A stretch of 47,162 nt of DNA from Candidatus Campbelliibacteriota bacterium (GTDB lineage: Bacteria > Patescibacteriota > Minisyncoccia > Phycocordibacterales > GCA-2747955). Positions 1-8,622 of this stretch are shown here, piece after piece. The notes beneath the pieces were generated by a model. It saw nothing but the letters and a program-made list of their open reading frames with translations, was not told the DNA's origin and ran no database searches. A program made the position numbers and the translations under genes. Location: contig CAMZKW010000006.1 in assembly GCA_947311625.1 (NCBI GenBank), positions 1 to 47,162 on the forward strand, written 5' to 3'. Positions within the stretch are counted from its first letter, which is position 1. Each line of letters opens with the position of its first letter.

Positions 1-1
1 T

Positions 2-100
2 ATAAACTATTTAGATAATATTGAATCAGATTCTGGTAATATCAACTCAATGGGAAACTCAGATAATGTGGTGGTGCAGGAAGAAATAATTGAAAATTAG
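2..100 (+). CDS. 3' end of an unidentified gene
   Basis: An open frame enters from the window edge and ends at TAG 98-100. The 32 visible residues are acidic and rich in Ser and Asn and end VVVQEEIIEN, so this is probably a flexible C-terminal tail. There is no recognisable domain. A terminator hairpin begins within its last codons, which supports this as a real gene end. The product cannot be named from this fragment. Confidence 0.5.
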   Translation: MNYLDNIESDSGNINSMGNSDNVVVQEEIIEN

Positions 101-116
101 TTTTCAATTTTTTTTA
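89..116 (+). terminator. Intrinsic terminator
   Basis: The stem ATTGAAAA / TTTTCAAT has a TTAG loop and is followed by eight T. It overlaps the stop of the upstream partial gene and directly precedes the mutM promoter. Confidence 0.75.
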
Positions 117-138
117 TTTTTGTTATAATAAAAAAATT

Positions 139-1122
139 ATGCCAGAATTACCAGAGGTTCAAACTGTCGTTGATGGCTTGAATTTGAAAGTTAAAAATAG
201 AAAAATAAAAGATGTTTGAACAGATTATTTTTCTGATTCTTACATTGGAAAGGATAATATTAAAAATAAAAAATATTTTCAGAAATTTAAGAAGGAAATT
301 ATTGGACAAAAAATTTTGAAGGCTGAAAGAAGGGCTAAAAATATAATCATTCATTTAAGTGGTGGAAAATATATTTTAATTCATTTGAAAATGAGTGGCC
401 ATTTAATTTATGGAGATTATATTTTTGATAAGAAAAAAAATGAGTGAAGATCAGAAAAGGGATATTTTGATAGAGAGGAAATTAAGAAAAATCCTAAAAT
501 TTTAGAAATGATTGATAGAGAACCTACTCGTGATCCTTTTAATAAATTTATTCATTTTGTTTTAGTTTTTGAAAATGGGAAGCAGTTGGTAATGTCAGAT
601 TTGAGAAAGTTTGGCTCGGTTAAATTGATAGATGAAAGGGGGTTAAAAGAATTAAAAGAAAAATTAGGTCCTGAACCCTTTGATTTGAGCCCAAAGGAAT
701 TTGTGGAGTTGGTTAGGAAAAAAGGAAAGGGGCGAGCTAAAAATATTTTGATGAAGCCAGAATTTATTGCTGGAATTGGGAATATTTATTCTGATGAGAT
801 TTTGTGAGAAGTTGGAGTTCATCCAGAATCAAATTTACAAAATTTGCCAGATGAAAAATTAAAGGAAATTTTAAGAGTAGCAAAGAAAATTTTGAAGGCT
901 TCAATTGATATTGGTGGAGATTCAATGTCTGATTTTAGAAATATTGAAGGGAGAAAGGGAAAATATCAAGCCAAACACAATGCTTATAAATTGGAGGGAA
1001 CTTTATGTAAGAAAAAAGATTGTGATGGAATTTTAGAGAAAAAAATGATAGGGCAAAGGGTTGGCAGATGGTGTCCTGTGCATCAAAAAAAAATAAAAAA
1101 TTATGATATAATAATAAAATAA
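139..1122 (+). CDS. mutM: Formamidopyrimidine-DNA glycosylase
   Basis: Base-excision repair glycosylase/AP lyase for oxidised purines, 327 aa. The N-terminus MPELPEVQT carries the catalytic Pro2 and Glu3. The helix-two-turn-helix region (GRAKNILMKPEFIAGIGNIY) and a C-terminal zinc finger (C-x4-C ... WCPVHQ, with His as one ligand) are present. UGA must be read as Trp at least three times (DVWTDY, NEWRS, DEILWEVG; the last is Trp in relatives). The promoter TGTTATAAT is at 121-129, so the leader is at most a few nt. It is longer than the usual 270-290 aa because of an insertion around residues 95-125. It overlaps atpC as TAATG. Confidence 0.95.
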
Positions 1123-1352
1123 TGAAATTAACAATTTTGAAAATAGATAAACCTATTTATATGGGAGATTTTGATAAGGTGTATCTACCTGCATCAGAAG
1201 GTGATATTGAGATTTTACCAGGACATGCTCCTTTTATGACTTCTTTAAAATCTGGTAAAGTTAAATATTTTTTTGATGGAAAAGAAGAAAATATTGAAAT
1301 AAAATCTGGTTTTGTAGAAGTTAATAAATTAGAGGTGTTGGTAATTTTATAA
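1122..1352 (+). CDS. atpC: F1Fo ATP synthase epsilon subunit (beta-sandwich only)
   Basis: This 76-aa protein matches only the N-terminal beta-sandwich of AtpC: LPASEGDIEILPGHAPFMTSL, then KSGKVKYF, then IKSGFVEV. The C-terminal helical hairpin that regulates ATP hydrolysis in longer homologues is absent. The start shares one base with the mutM stop. A perfect extended -10, TGATATAAT, lies inside mutM at 1104-1112, 9 nt before the ATG, so the gene probably has its own promoter. The c and b subunit genes are about 37 kb away. Confidence 0.9.
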   Translation: MKLTILKIDKPIYMGDFDKVYLPASEGDIEILPGHAPFMTSLKSGKVKYFFDGKEENIEIKSGFVEVNKLEVLVIL

Positions 1353-1413
1353 AATAATTAAAAAGTTTAAGTAGTGGTTAATATACCGCTCGATAAATAA
1401 TAATAAAATAAAT

Positions 1414-1710
1414 ATGGGAATTTTTAGTAATTTAAAAGATAAAGTAAAAGCAAAAGCTACGGAAAAAATGTTGGAGAGTCAGATGAAAAATTTACCTCCA
1501 GAACAAAAAGAAGCAATGATGAAGATGATGGAAGATAATCCAGACTTTTTTGAAAACATTGCGAAAGAAATTGAGATTGAAGTGAAAAATGGAAAATCTC
1601 AGATGGTTGCTGGAATGTCTGTTATGAGGAAACATCAAGCAAAAATGCAAGAACTAATGATGAAAGCAATGGGTGGAGACCAAAGATTAAAAGATAGAAA
1701 TCTAAGATAG
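1414..1710 (+). CDS. Small Met/Lys-rich helical protein
   Basis: 98 aa, soluble and predicted mostly helical, starting MGIFSNLKDKVKAKATEKML. A Met-rich stretch (EAMMKMMEDNP) and a second Met-rich helix near the end (MQELMMKAMGG) are visible. It has no signal peptide, no membrane segment and no Trp. No family is recognised. Its position after atpC does not assign a function. Confidence 0.6.
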   Translation: MGIFSNLKDKVKAKATEKMLESQMKNLPPEQKEAMMKMMEDNPDFFENIAKEIEIEVKNGKSQMVAGMSVMRKHQAKMQELMMKAMGGDQRLKDRNLR

Positions 1711-1762
1711 ATTTTTATTTTTTTTATGATAAAATTTATAAAATTTTTAAAAAGGAAAAATA

Positions 1763-1876
1763 ATGAAAAAAGTGTGGAAAGATAATAAAATATTAATAAT
1801 AATAAATACAATTATTAATATCTTAGTGTTATCAATTTTATTCTGGATAGTTAAAATTCTAGGAGGCTTTTCATAG
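1763..1876 (+). CDS. 37-aa single-span membrane peptide
   Basis: Starts MKKVWKDNKILIIINTII and continues as one hydrophobic span ending IVKILGGFS. An A-rich AAAGG Shine-Dalgarno-like stretch lies at 1751-1755. The promoter TGATAAAAT is at 1727-1735, giving a leader of about 20 nt. Both Trp codons are UGG, as in the other SD-led genes of the window. The product is unknown. Confidence 0.5.
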   Translation: MKKVWKDNKILIIINTIINILVLSILFWIVKILGGFS

Positions 1877-1918
1877 TCTCTATTTTTTTATTTTAATTAA
1901 TATAGTATAATATTTTTT

Positions 1919-2608
1919 ATGAATATAAAAATTAAATCTGTGGCTATAATTATGGATGGTAATAGAAGGTGAGCTGTTGAAAATGGTATGTCAAAAATTG
2001 AAGGTCATAAATATGGAGCTGAAAAAATATCGGAAGTTATAGATTGAGTCTTAGAAGAAGATATAAAAAATATAGTTTTATATGCCTTTTCCACAGAAAA
2101 CTGAAATAGGTCAAAAATTGAAATAGATGCAATAATGTTTTTGTTTGAAGATTTTATTAAAAATAAATTAAATAAAATTATAGAGAAAAAAGTTTCCATA
2201 AAATTTATTGGAAAATTAGATATGTTTTCAAAAAAATTACAAATACTTATGTCGGAAGTAGAAGAAAAATCAAAAGGTTTTGAAACAGTTTTATTTATGG
2301 CTATGTCCTACGGGGGAAGAGTGGAAATAATTGAAGGGATAAAAAGACTTTCTCAAGAAAAAACAAAAGAAGATATAGAATCTTTAACAGAAGGTGAATT
2401 TGAAAGATATTTATGAACATCAGAATTAGATGATCCAGAAATAATTATAAGAACAGGTGGTGATAGAAGGCTTTCAAATTTTTTACTTTGAAAATCAAGT
2501 TATTCAGAATTAATATTTACAGATACAAAATGACCAGCTTTTAGTGAGAGAGAATTTAAGAAAATTTTAAAAGATTATCAGAAAGTGAAAATAAATAAGG
2601 GAAAATAA
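1919..2608 (+). CDS. uppS: Isoprenyl (undecaprenyl) diphosphate synthase
   Basis: Cis-prenyltransferase that makes the C55 carrier for cell-wall and glycan synthesis, 229 aa. Motifs are in order: IIMDGNRRWA (catalytic Asp), AFSTENWNRS, and IIIRTGGDRRLSNFLLWKSSYSEL with the C-terminal Arg/Ser diphosphate-binding residues. Six Trp residues are all encoded by UGA, several at invariant positions of the family, making this one of the best proofs of UGA=Trp here. A TATAAT box at 1906-1911 gives an almost leaderless start. Confidence 0.95.
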
Positions 2609-2646
2609 TTTTTTTAAAAAAAAATATAAAATGTTATAATTCTTTT

Positions 2647-4122
2647 ATGATTAAGAAATTTTACATAACCACAACCCTACCATATGTGAATGGAAAACCT
2701 CATATTGGTTTTGCTATGGAAATTGTTAGAGCTGATGTCTTGGCAAGGCATAAAAGAATTCTTTTGGGAGAAGAAAATATTTTCTTTAACACAGGAACAG
2801 ATGAGCACGGACAAAAAATCGCAGACAAGGCTAAGGAGTTAGGAATGAGTCCGCAGGAATACACTGACAAAATGTCTCAGAATTTTAAGGATTTAACAAA
2901 AAATTTAAATATTTCAAATGATAATTTTATCCGAACAACCGATGATTATCATATTAAAGCAGCTCAAAAATTTTGAGAAATTGTTAAGAAAAATGGTTTT
3001 ATTGAAAAAAGAAAGTATCAGGTGAAATATTGTGTTGGTTGTGAAATGGAAAAAACAGATTCTGAATTGGTTGATGGAAAATGCCCAGACCATCCAAATA
3101 ATGAAATAGAATTTTTAGATGAAGAAAATTACTTTTTTAAGGCCTCAGAATTCACAGAAAAGTTAAAAGAATATTTTAAGAAAAATCCAGTTATTCCTGA
3201 ATTCCGTCAAAATGAAATTGTTTCTTTAATTGAAAGAGAAGGAATGAAGGATTTTTCAATTTCTCGTTTGAAAGAAAAAATGGAATGGGGTGTTCCGGTG
3301 CCTGATGATAAAGAGCATGTAATGTATGTTTGGTTTGATGCCTTGGTGGATTATATTTCAACCCTTGGTTGAGGCGGAGAAGATGAAACTAAATTTAATC
3401 AATTTTGAGGTTGAGCTGACAAACCAGTAGATAGCACAGTTTTTCAAATTGCTGGAAAAGATAATTTAAGGCCACAGTCAGCAATGTGACAAACTATGTT
3501 GATGGCAGCTGGAATTAAAAATTCTGATGTAATTTATATTAACGGACACATAACTTCCAATGGGCAAAAAATGTCAAAATCTTTGGGAAATGTTATTGAC
3601 CCAAATGAAGCGATTGAAAAATACGGAGTTGATGCTTTGAGATTTTTCATCATAAAACATTTACACAACCATGAAGATTCAGATTGAACTGAGAAAAGAT
3701 TTTACGGAGCTTATACTGCTGACTTGGTAAATGGTTTAGGAAATTTAACTTCAAGAATTTTAGCAATGTCATCAAAGGCAGGAATAAAATTATTTGATGA
3801 AGGGAGAGGATATCCAATTTTTGGAAGACAACATTCAAAGTTAGAAAATTATGATTTTAATGGTGAGGCGGAAGAAATTTGAAAATCAATTTCTGATTTG
3901 GATGAGCTGATTTCCAGAACTCAACCATTTAAGTTGGCAAAATCTGATGACTCAGAAGATAAGGAAAAATTAAAAGTTGTTTTACTTTCACTTTTGAATG
4001 GACTTTGAGCAGTGGCTGATTGGATAGAGCCAGTAATGCCAGAAACTGCTGAAAAAATTAAATTAGCCGTAAAAGAAAATAAAAAACCAGAAGAACCATT
4101 GTTCCCAAGAATTGAGAAATAA
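2647..4122 (+). CDS. metG: Methionyl-tRNA synthetase
   Basis: Class I aminoacyl-tRNA synthetase, 491 aa. The HIGH-like signature is KPHIGF near residue 20. A zinc knuckle ([21 protein letters not shown]) follows near residue 130. [11 protein letters not shown] and the KMSKS loop ([14 protein letters not shown]) are intact. UGA=Trp occurs repeatedly (FNQFWGWAD, AMWQTM, DSDWTEKR). There is no C-terminal tRNA-binding (EMAP-like) domain. TGTTATAAT at 2632-2640 lies exactly 6 nt before the ATG. A 12-codon remnant of a second, similar N-terminus lies at 4771. Confidence 0.96.
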
Positions 4123-4127
4123 TTTTA

Positions 4128-4152
4128 AACAGTTTCAAGCTGTTGTTTTTTT
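4128..4152 (+). terminator. Terminator after metG
   Basis: AACAG / CTGTT stem with a 7-nt loop, followed by G and seven T. Confidence 0.7.
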
Positions 4153-4209
4153 ATTTAAAAATGGGTAGTTTGAAGATATTAGAGCTATTAAAATTTTTTA
4201 AAAAATTCC

Positions 4210-4236
4210 TTGACAAAAAAAAAAAAAGATTATAAT
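4210..4236 (+). promoter_or_regulatory. -35/-10 promoter with A-tract spacer
   Basis: TTGACA at 4210, a 15-nt spacer that is almost pure A, and TATAAT at 4231-4236 within GATTATAAT. The same design recurs at 18452 and 44901. It differs from the TGnTATAAT boxes of the leaderless genes. Confidence 0.75.
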
Positions 4237-4242
4237 TCAATC

Positions 4243-4365
4243 AGAATAAAAAAAAGAAGGTCTAGGGCGAGGTTCTAAAATTAAGAAGTTTGAAATTCTT
4301 TTTTAGAGCCTGTGGAAATGATGTGGCGAGAGCTTGAAGTGGCAGCATAATAAAAGGAGTTTGCT
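4243..4365 (+). promoter_or_regulatory. Structured leader of the 4366 gene
   Basis: About 120 nt lie between promoter and start. GGTTCTAAAA pairs with TTTTTTAGAGCC around an inner AAGAA/TTCTT stem (about 4270-4310). The SD is AAAAGGAG, 6 nt before the ATG. No known riboswitch class is recognised. Confidence 0.4.
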
Positions 4366-4680
4366 ATGAAAGATTTTTTTGCAGATGAGTTGATCATAAG
4401 GTATTCTAGAGTAGTTGTCTTTGTCTTTGATGATGGGAAGAAAGGCGTTGTTTTAGGAGATTATTTGTTGTTCAGAAAGAGCCCATATTTTGGTCAAGTG
4501 TACGAACTTGAGGTCGAAAAGGTACCGAAGGCTGTGGATTATTCTGATATCGAAGATGCTATTCATACAAAGAGGTCTGATATACCTGATTCTGTAATGG
4601 AAAAAATAGAGAGGGTGCTATCAGAAAAAGATTTCAGGAAGTTCGAATTAAGTATCGAACTAAATGAACTTAAATCATAA
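4366..4680 (+). CDS. Orphan soluble protein, SD-led
   Basis: 104 aa, starting MKDFFADELIIRYSRVVVFV. A beta-rich N-terminal half (VFVFDDGKKGVVLGDYLLF) is followed by an acidic helical half. It has no Trp, Cys, signal peptide or membrane span. AAAAGGAG sits 6 nt upstream of the ATG. Codon use is richer in GAG, GTC and AAG than in the neighbours. It has its own promoter, leader and terminator, so it is a self-contained unit. The function is unknown. Confidence 0.75.
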   Translation: MKDFFADELIIRYSRVVVFVFDDGKKGVVLGDYLLFRKSPYFGQVYELEVEKVPKAVDYSDIEDAIHTKRSDIPDSVMEKIERVLSEKDFRKFELSIELNELKS

Positions 4681-4682
4681 TT

Positions 4683-4712
4683 GCTTAGAGTTTTTACTCT
4701 AGGCTTTTTTTT
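4683..4712 (+). terminator. Intrinsic terminator
   Basis: GCTTAGAG / CTCTAGGC stem with a TTTTTA loop, followed by eight T, directly after the TAA of the 4366 gene. Confidence 0.85.
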
Positions 4713-4770
4713 AATAATTTATCTTTTTAAAGAAAGATTAAATTTTTCCTAAATCTATTATAATTCTCCT

Positions 4771-4809
4771 ATGGCTAAAAAATTTTATATCACAACTCCT
4801 TTTTTTTAA
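4771..4809 (+). pseudogene. Remnant of a metG-like N-terminus
   Basis: A 12-codon frame, MAKKFYITTPFF, then TAA. It resembles the first residues of MetRS (here [13 protein letters not shown]) and ends where a T-run begins. A TATAAT box precedes it at about 4759-4764 with 6 nt to the ATG, so a leaderless promoter survives. I read it as the stump of a lost second synthetase-like gene. It is too short to be certain. Confidence 0.45.
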
Positions 4810-4981
4810 GATAGGGAATAACTTTTCAATCCTTTCCTTTCTGAACTAAACACAAAATGTTTGCTTCAGAAAGGAATAAACACCTTGTTGCTTCTATTCT
4901 GAATGAATAGATTAAAAGTATTTTATAATATTATTTTTGTTTTGTTAATTTTTTTGATTGTTTTAAAATTTTTAGAAAATA
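4810..4981. other. Gene-free stretch with one strong hairpin
   Basis: CCTTTCTGAA (4836-4845) pairs with TTCAGAAAGG (4865-4874), with an inner AAAC/GTTT stem. No open frame is convincing. The rest is AT-rich filler up to the palindrome at 4982. Confidence 0.4.
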
Positions 4982-5000
4982 GGTGGCGCGTAGCGCCACC
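4982..5000. repeat. Inverted repeat, GTA loop
   Basis: GGTGGCGC - GTA - GCGCCACC, perfect 8-bp stem, followed by a T-rich run. It lies at the 3' side of the minus-strand tsaE and resembles the copies at 19204 and 28476. Confidence 0.8.
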
Positions 5001-5027
5001 CATTTTTATTTTTTATTTTTCTTAAAA

Positions 5028-5462
5028 TTAAAACTTAATCTCCCTTGTATTTTCATCAATATATTTTAATTTAACATTAAACCTATTTTCTTTTGGCAAT
5101 CATTTTTCAATCATTTCTGGCCATTCCAAAAAAATCAAATTTTCTGTTTTTATTAAATCATCTAAAAGTCCAATTAAATCTAAATCTTCCTCTCTTTCTA
5201 GTCTATAAGCATCAATGTGAATTAATTTTTTTCAAGGAAAGTTTTTTGATTTAATTTTATATTTTTTTGAAATAACAAAGGTAGGAGAATTTATTTTTTC
5301 TTTAATTTCTAAAAGCTCTCCAATTTGTTGAGTGAAAGTAGTTTTTCCAGCACCTAAGTCTCCCGAAAGAGTGATTAGTGTTGCGGAGTTTTGGGGAGCA
5401 GAAATTTTCCGAAGCAAAATTTTCGCCACATTTTTAGTTTCTTGAATACTTGTTGTTTTCAT
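5028..5462 (-). CDS. tsaE: tRNA threonylcarbamoyladenosine biosynthesis ATPase
   Basis: ATPase partner of TsaB-TsaD in t6A37 tRNA modification, 144 aa, the usual size. Walker A is LSGDLGAGKTTFTQ near residue 35. SPTFVISKKY and IDAYRLE follow, then the family signature FLEWPE, whose Trp is UGG. Two other Trp codons (FPWKK, EKWLP) are UGA. Near its N-terminus the gene carries an imperfect palindrome (5401-5424) that encodes KILLRKIS, matching peptides in the ABC-F and MiaA genes. Confidence 0.92.
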
Positions 5463-5569
5463 ATTTTTCTATTTTTTTATCTTTCAAATTATGTTAAAAT
5501 TAAATGAAAGAAATTGTTGTATTAATTGTAATATATTATGTAACAATTATCAATAAAATAACAAAAAAT

Positions 5570-6277
5570 ATGAAAAATAAAAATAAAATAATTTTATCTT
5601 TTTTAATGGTATCTTTTATGGCAAATTCAATTTTTGCTTTTGAAAACACAGATACAATTCGAGAAAAAGTAAATAAAGCTCTGGGAGAGAGTAAAGAAGT
5701 GAAAGCAATTATCAAAAAAGAAGTCACAAAGCAAGTTAAAGAAGAGGTTAAGAAAATAAAATCTAAAGATTATTTAGAATCAAAAAAAATAATCAAGGAT
5801 AAAAAACCAGAAGATATATTTTTTGAAAATATAAAAAATGCTAAAAATGAAGAAGAAAGAATATCTATTTTTACAAAATTTAAAAAAGATATAAAAGAAA
5901 AGCCAGAATTTATTAATAATAAAATAAAAAATATATTTACAAAATTTGATTTTATTTTAGATAAATTAAATAAAGTTAAATCAAGTATTGATAAAGAAAA
6001 TTTATCTTTGAAAGAAAGAGGTTTGGTGTTTGGAATATTGGAGGAAAAAAATATTGAAATTGAAAAACATATTGATATGGCAAAAAAGTCTAAGGCATCC
6101 GCTTGAATTAATATGGAAAATATAGATTTTTCTGGAGAAAAAGAATATATTATTTTGTCTTTGAATGATGTTAAATTAGATTTGATTTCTTCAAAAAATG
6201 AAATTAAAAAAGTGTCTCAATTACTAAAAGAAAATATTGCTTTTATAAAAGGAGCTTTATCAACATTTAAAAAATAA
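5570..6277 (+). CDS. Exported Lys-rich helical protein
   Basis: 235 aa with a clear signal peptide (MKNKNKIILSFLMVSFMANS, cleavage near IFA-FEN), then a highly charged, probably coiled-coil body (VTKQVKEEVKKIKSKDYLES). UGA=Trp occurs once (ASAWINM). An in-frame ATG at 5504 lies only 3 nt after a TGTTAAAAT box, upstream of the expected transcription start, and would bury the signal peptide, so I prefer the 5570 start. No family is recognised. It is probably secreted or peripheral, and sits 3 nt before a small membrane-protein gene. Confidence 0.65.
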
Positions 6278-6280
6278 AAA

Positions 6281-6541
6281 ATGATTGAAGAAGGAAATAA
6301 AAAAGAATTATGATTGATTATAGCAATAATTTCTATTGTGCTTCTTATTTTATTTTTATTTTATTTTTATTTTTTTAAAAATATAGAAAAAAAAACAGAA
6401 ATTAATAAAGATAAAAATAATGTTGAAGTAATTGATAATCAAAAAAATATTTTAAAAAATGATGAAATTGATATAAAAGAGATAGAAAAAAGACTTGATG
6501 ATTTAGATATAAATTTAGATGATGTTTTAAATCAATTATAA
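6281..6541 (+). CDS. Small membrane-anchored acidic protein
   Basis: 86 aa. A short N-terminus (MIEEGNKKELW, with Trp as UGA) leads into one span (LIIAIISIVLLILFLFYFYF), then an Asn/Asp/Lys-rich tail ending in a heptad-like acidic helix (EIEKRLDDLDINLDDVLNQL). It starts 3 nt after the exported protein's stop, so the two are probably co-transcribed and may act together at the envelope. Confidence 0.65.
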
Positions 6542-6550
6542 AAAATATAA

Positions 6551-6587
6551 AAAACTGGCACGGCGACTTCGTCGCCGTGCCAGTTTT
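6551..6587. terminator. Palindromic terminator, TTC loop
   Basis: AAAACTGGCACGGCGAC - TTC - mirrored arm, a 17-bp perfect stem ending in TTTT on the plus side and AAAA on the other. The next extended -10 begins at 6588. Confidence 0.85.
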
Positions 6588-6602
6588 TGTTATAATAAAA
6601 AA

Positions 6603-7232
6603 ATGTCAAAACATGGAATACAGATAACATCCCAAAGGATTGGAAGTCTTGAAAAAGAATTAATTAAATATTCACTGGATATTCCAAAATCATCTTTAGT
6701 TTTAGATTTGGGTGGTGGCAATGGTTTTATATCAATAATATTATCTTTAATTCAAAAACAAGTATATTATTATGATTTAAAAATAGATTTTAAACTAAAA
6801 ATTTTTAAAAAATTATTTTCTTCTAAAAAATTAAATTTAATAAAAAAAGATTTAAAAAAAATAAAATATATTGATTTTCCAAAAAATATAGATATTATTT
6901 ATTCTGCAAGATTTTTTCATTATTTAACATATAAAGAATCAGATGATTTGTTAAAAAAACTTTCAAAGAATTTAAAAAAAGATGGAAAAATATTCTTAAC
7001 TCTTTCAGGAATAGACTCTAATATAGGAATAAATTATAAATGTAAAGATATAAAAATAGAGGAAAGAAGTTGTTTTTTATCAAAATCTAACCAATCTAGA
7101 TTCAAAATAAAAGAAAAAGTAACTTTATACAAAAAAGAAGAATTAGAAAATTTAATAAAAAAATATTTTAATATCCAAGAAGTTTGAGAATCTGATTTTA
7201 AAAATATTTTTGTAATTGCTGTTAAAAAATAG
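6603..7232 (+). CDS. Class I SAM-dependent methyltransferase
   Basis: 209 aa. Rossmann motif I is VLDLGGGNGFISIILS near residue 35. The acidic end of strand beta-2 is YYYDLKID, motif III is IDIIYSARFFHYL, and LSKNLKKDGKIFLTL forms the post-motif strand. The substrate cannot be read from sequence. The fold is close to small-molecule or lipid methyltransferases. The promoter TGTTATAAT (6588-6596) lies 6 nt before the ATG. One Trp is UGA. Confidence 0.8.
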
Positions 7233-7251
7233 AAATGTTATAATAGTTTAT

Positions 7252-7560
7252 ATGAAAAAAGAAGAAAAAGAATATATTGAGCCAGAGATTATTAATGAAT
7301 CTAATGAAAAAGCTCATAAATTTGAAAATAAAAAATTTGATGATATAAACAATCAAGTTTCAAGTATAAAAAAAGCAATTTTATTAAAAGGTTTATCTTC
7401 ATTAATTTTACCAATTAGTATATTTTTGATAATAATTATAGCTATCGTGTCTTTGATTATGTATGTTATTGATACACACCCTTTTGACTATATAGTTTCA
7501 GGTATTTTTCTATTCCTTATATTAAGTCCTGTTTATAAATTAATTAAATATTTTAAATAA
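7252..7560 (+). CDS. Two-span membrane protein
   Basis: 102 aa: an acidic cytoplasmic N-terminus (MKKEEKEYIEPEIINES), then two spans (LILPISIFLIIIIAIVSLIM and FDYIVSGIFLFLILSPV). I chose ATG 7252 because TGTTATAAT at 7236-7244 lies 7 nt upstream. The in-frame ATG at 7216 lies inside the upstream gene, ahead of that promoter. It ends 1 nt before the CaCA antiporter and is probably co-transcribed with it. No family recognised. Confidence 0.65.
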   Translation: MKKEEKEYIEPEIINESNEKAHKFENKKFDDINNQVSSIKKAILLKGLSSLILPISIFLIIIIAIVSLIMYVIDTHPFDYIVSGIFLFLILSPVYKLIKYFK

Positions 7561-7561
7561 T

Positions 7562-8551
7562 ATGTTTGAAATTACAGCAACTTTGTCAGTTTTGGTATTG
7601 GCAATTATTTTTATTATATCCCTAGCCTCATTGGTAAAAGGAGCTGACTTTTTACTTGAAGGGGCAGAAAGGGTAGGAAGATATTTTAAGCTTCCATCAT
7701 TTGTTATCGGAGCTTTGATTGTTGGAGTTGGAACTTCACTTCCAGAATTAGCCTCATCTATTTTTGCAGCAATGGATGGAAAAACAGAGTTTATTACTGC
7801 CAATGTTATTGGTTCAAATATTGCCAATATTTTACTTGTGGCAGGTCTGGCTTCAATTATTGGGAAAGTTATTTATACAAATAAAAATTTAATTCGTTTA
7901 GAAATTCCTTTGTTAGTTATTTCAACTTCATTATTTTTATTTGTAAGTTATGATGGGATTATAAATAAGTTAGAATCTTTTGTTATTTTATTTGCTTTTA
8001 TAGTTTATGTAGTTTATCTTTTAAACTCAAATAGATATTTAACCGAAGAAGACAAAAAAGATATTCAAGAGAATAATGAGGATGAAGAATATGAGGAAGT
8101 TAATAGTATTGGAATTAAGGAGTTTGCTTTATTAATTGGAGGTGGTTTATTGCTTTCTTTTGGAGCAGATTATTTAGTTCAGTCTGTAACAGCTTTTTCT
8201 CAAAAATTAAATATTGGAATTTCAATAATTTCAGTTTTAGCAGTTGCCATAGGAACTTCTTTGCCAGAAATTTTAGTTTCAGTAAAAGCAGTTTTAAATG
8301 GAAAAACAGATTTAGCATTTGGAAATATTTTTGGTTCAAATGTTTTTAATATATTAATGCTAACAGGAACCATTGGAATTTTTACAAATATTGAAGTATC
8401 AAAATCTATGCTAGAAATAGGATTACCATTTTTAGCAATTACAACTTTAATATTTTATGTTTCTGCAACAGCTAGAAAAATTTATATTTGAGAAGGGTTA
8501 ATGTTTTTAGGTTTTTATGTTTTATTTGTTTTAAAAATAATTGGATTTTAG
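7562..8551 (+). CDS. Calcium/cation:sodium antiporter, CaCA family
   Basis: 329 aa, about ten spans in two halves. Each half has an alpha-repeat: GTSLPELASSIFAAMDGKTE with NVIGSNIANILLV, and GTSLPEILVSVKAVLNGKTD with NIFGSNVFNILML. The Glu of each SLPE and the GSN motifs are the ion-coordinating positions of this family (YrbG-like). An acidic loop rich in Glu and Asp links the halves. Probably exports Ca2+ against Na+ or H+. One Trp near the C-terminus is UGA. Confidence 0.92.
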
Positions 8552-8622
8552 AAAATTATATTTTTTGAGCTTTTTATTTAATTTAGTATATATGAAATAT
8601 GATATAATATAATAATTAAATT

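Noticed and set aside
139-1122. mutM as several short ORFs, with apparent breaks at UGA
   Set aside because: UGA falls where relatives have Trp (DEILW) and the frame is continuous over 327 aa, so it is one gene under UGA=Trp.
217-3800. UGA as Gly, as in Absconditabacteria and Gracilibacteria
   Set aside because: UppS, MetG, RpoD, YebC and SodA need Trp at these positions; Gly would destroy invariant motifs.
7216-7251. Upstream ATG 7216 for the two-span membrane protein
   Set aside because: It lies inside the methyltransferase gene and upstream of the TGTTATAAT box that fixes the start at 7252.
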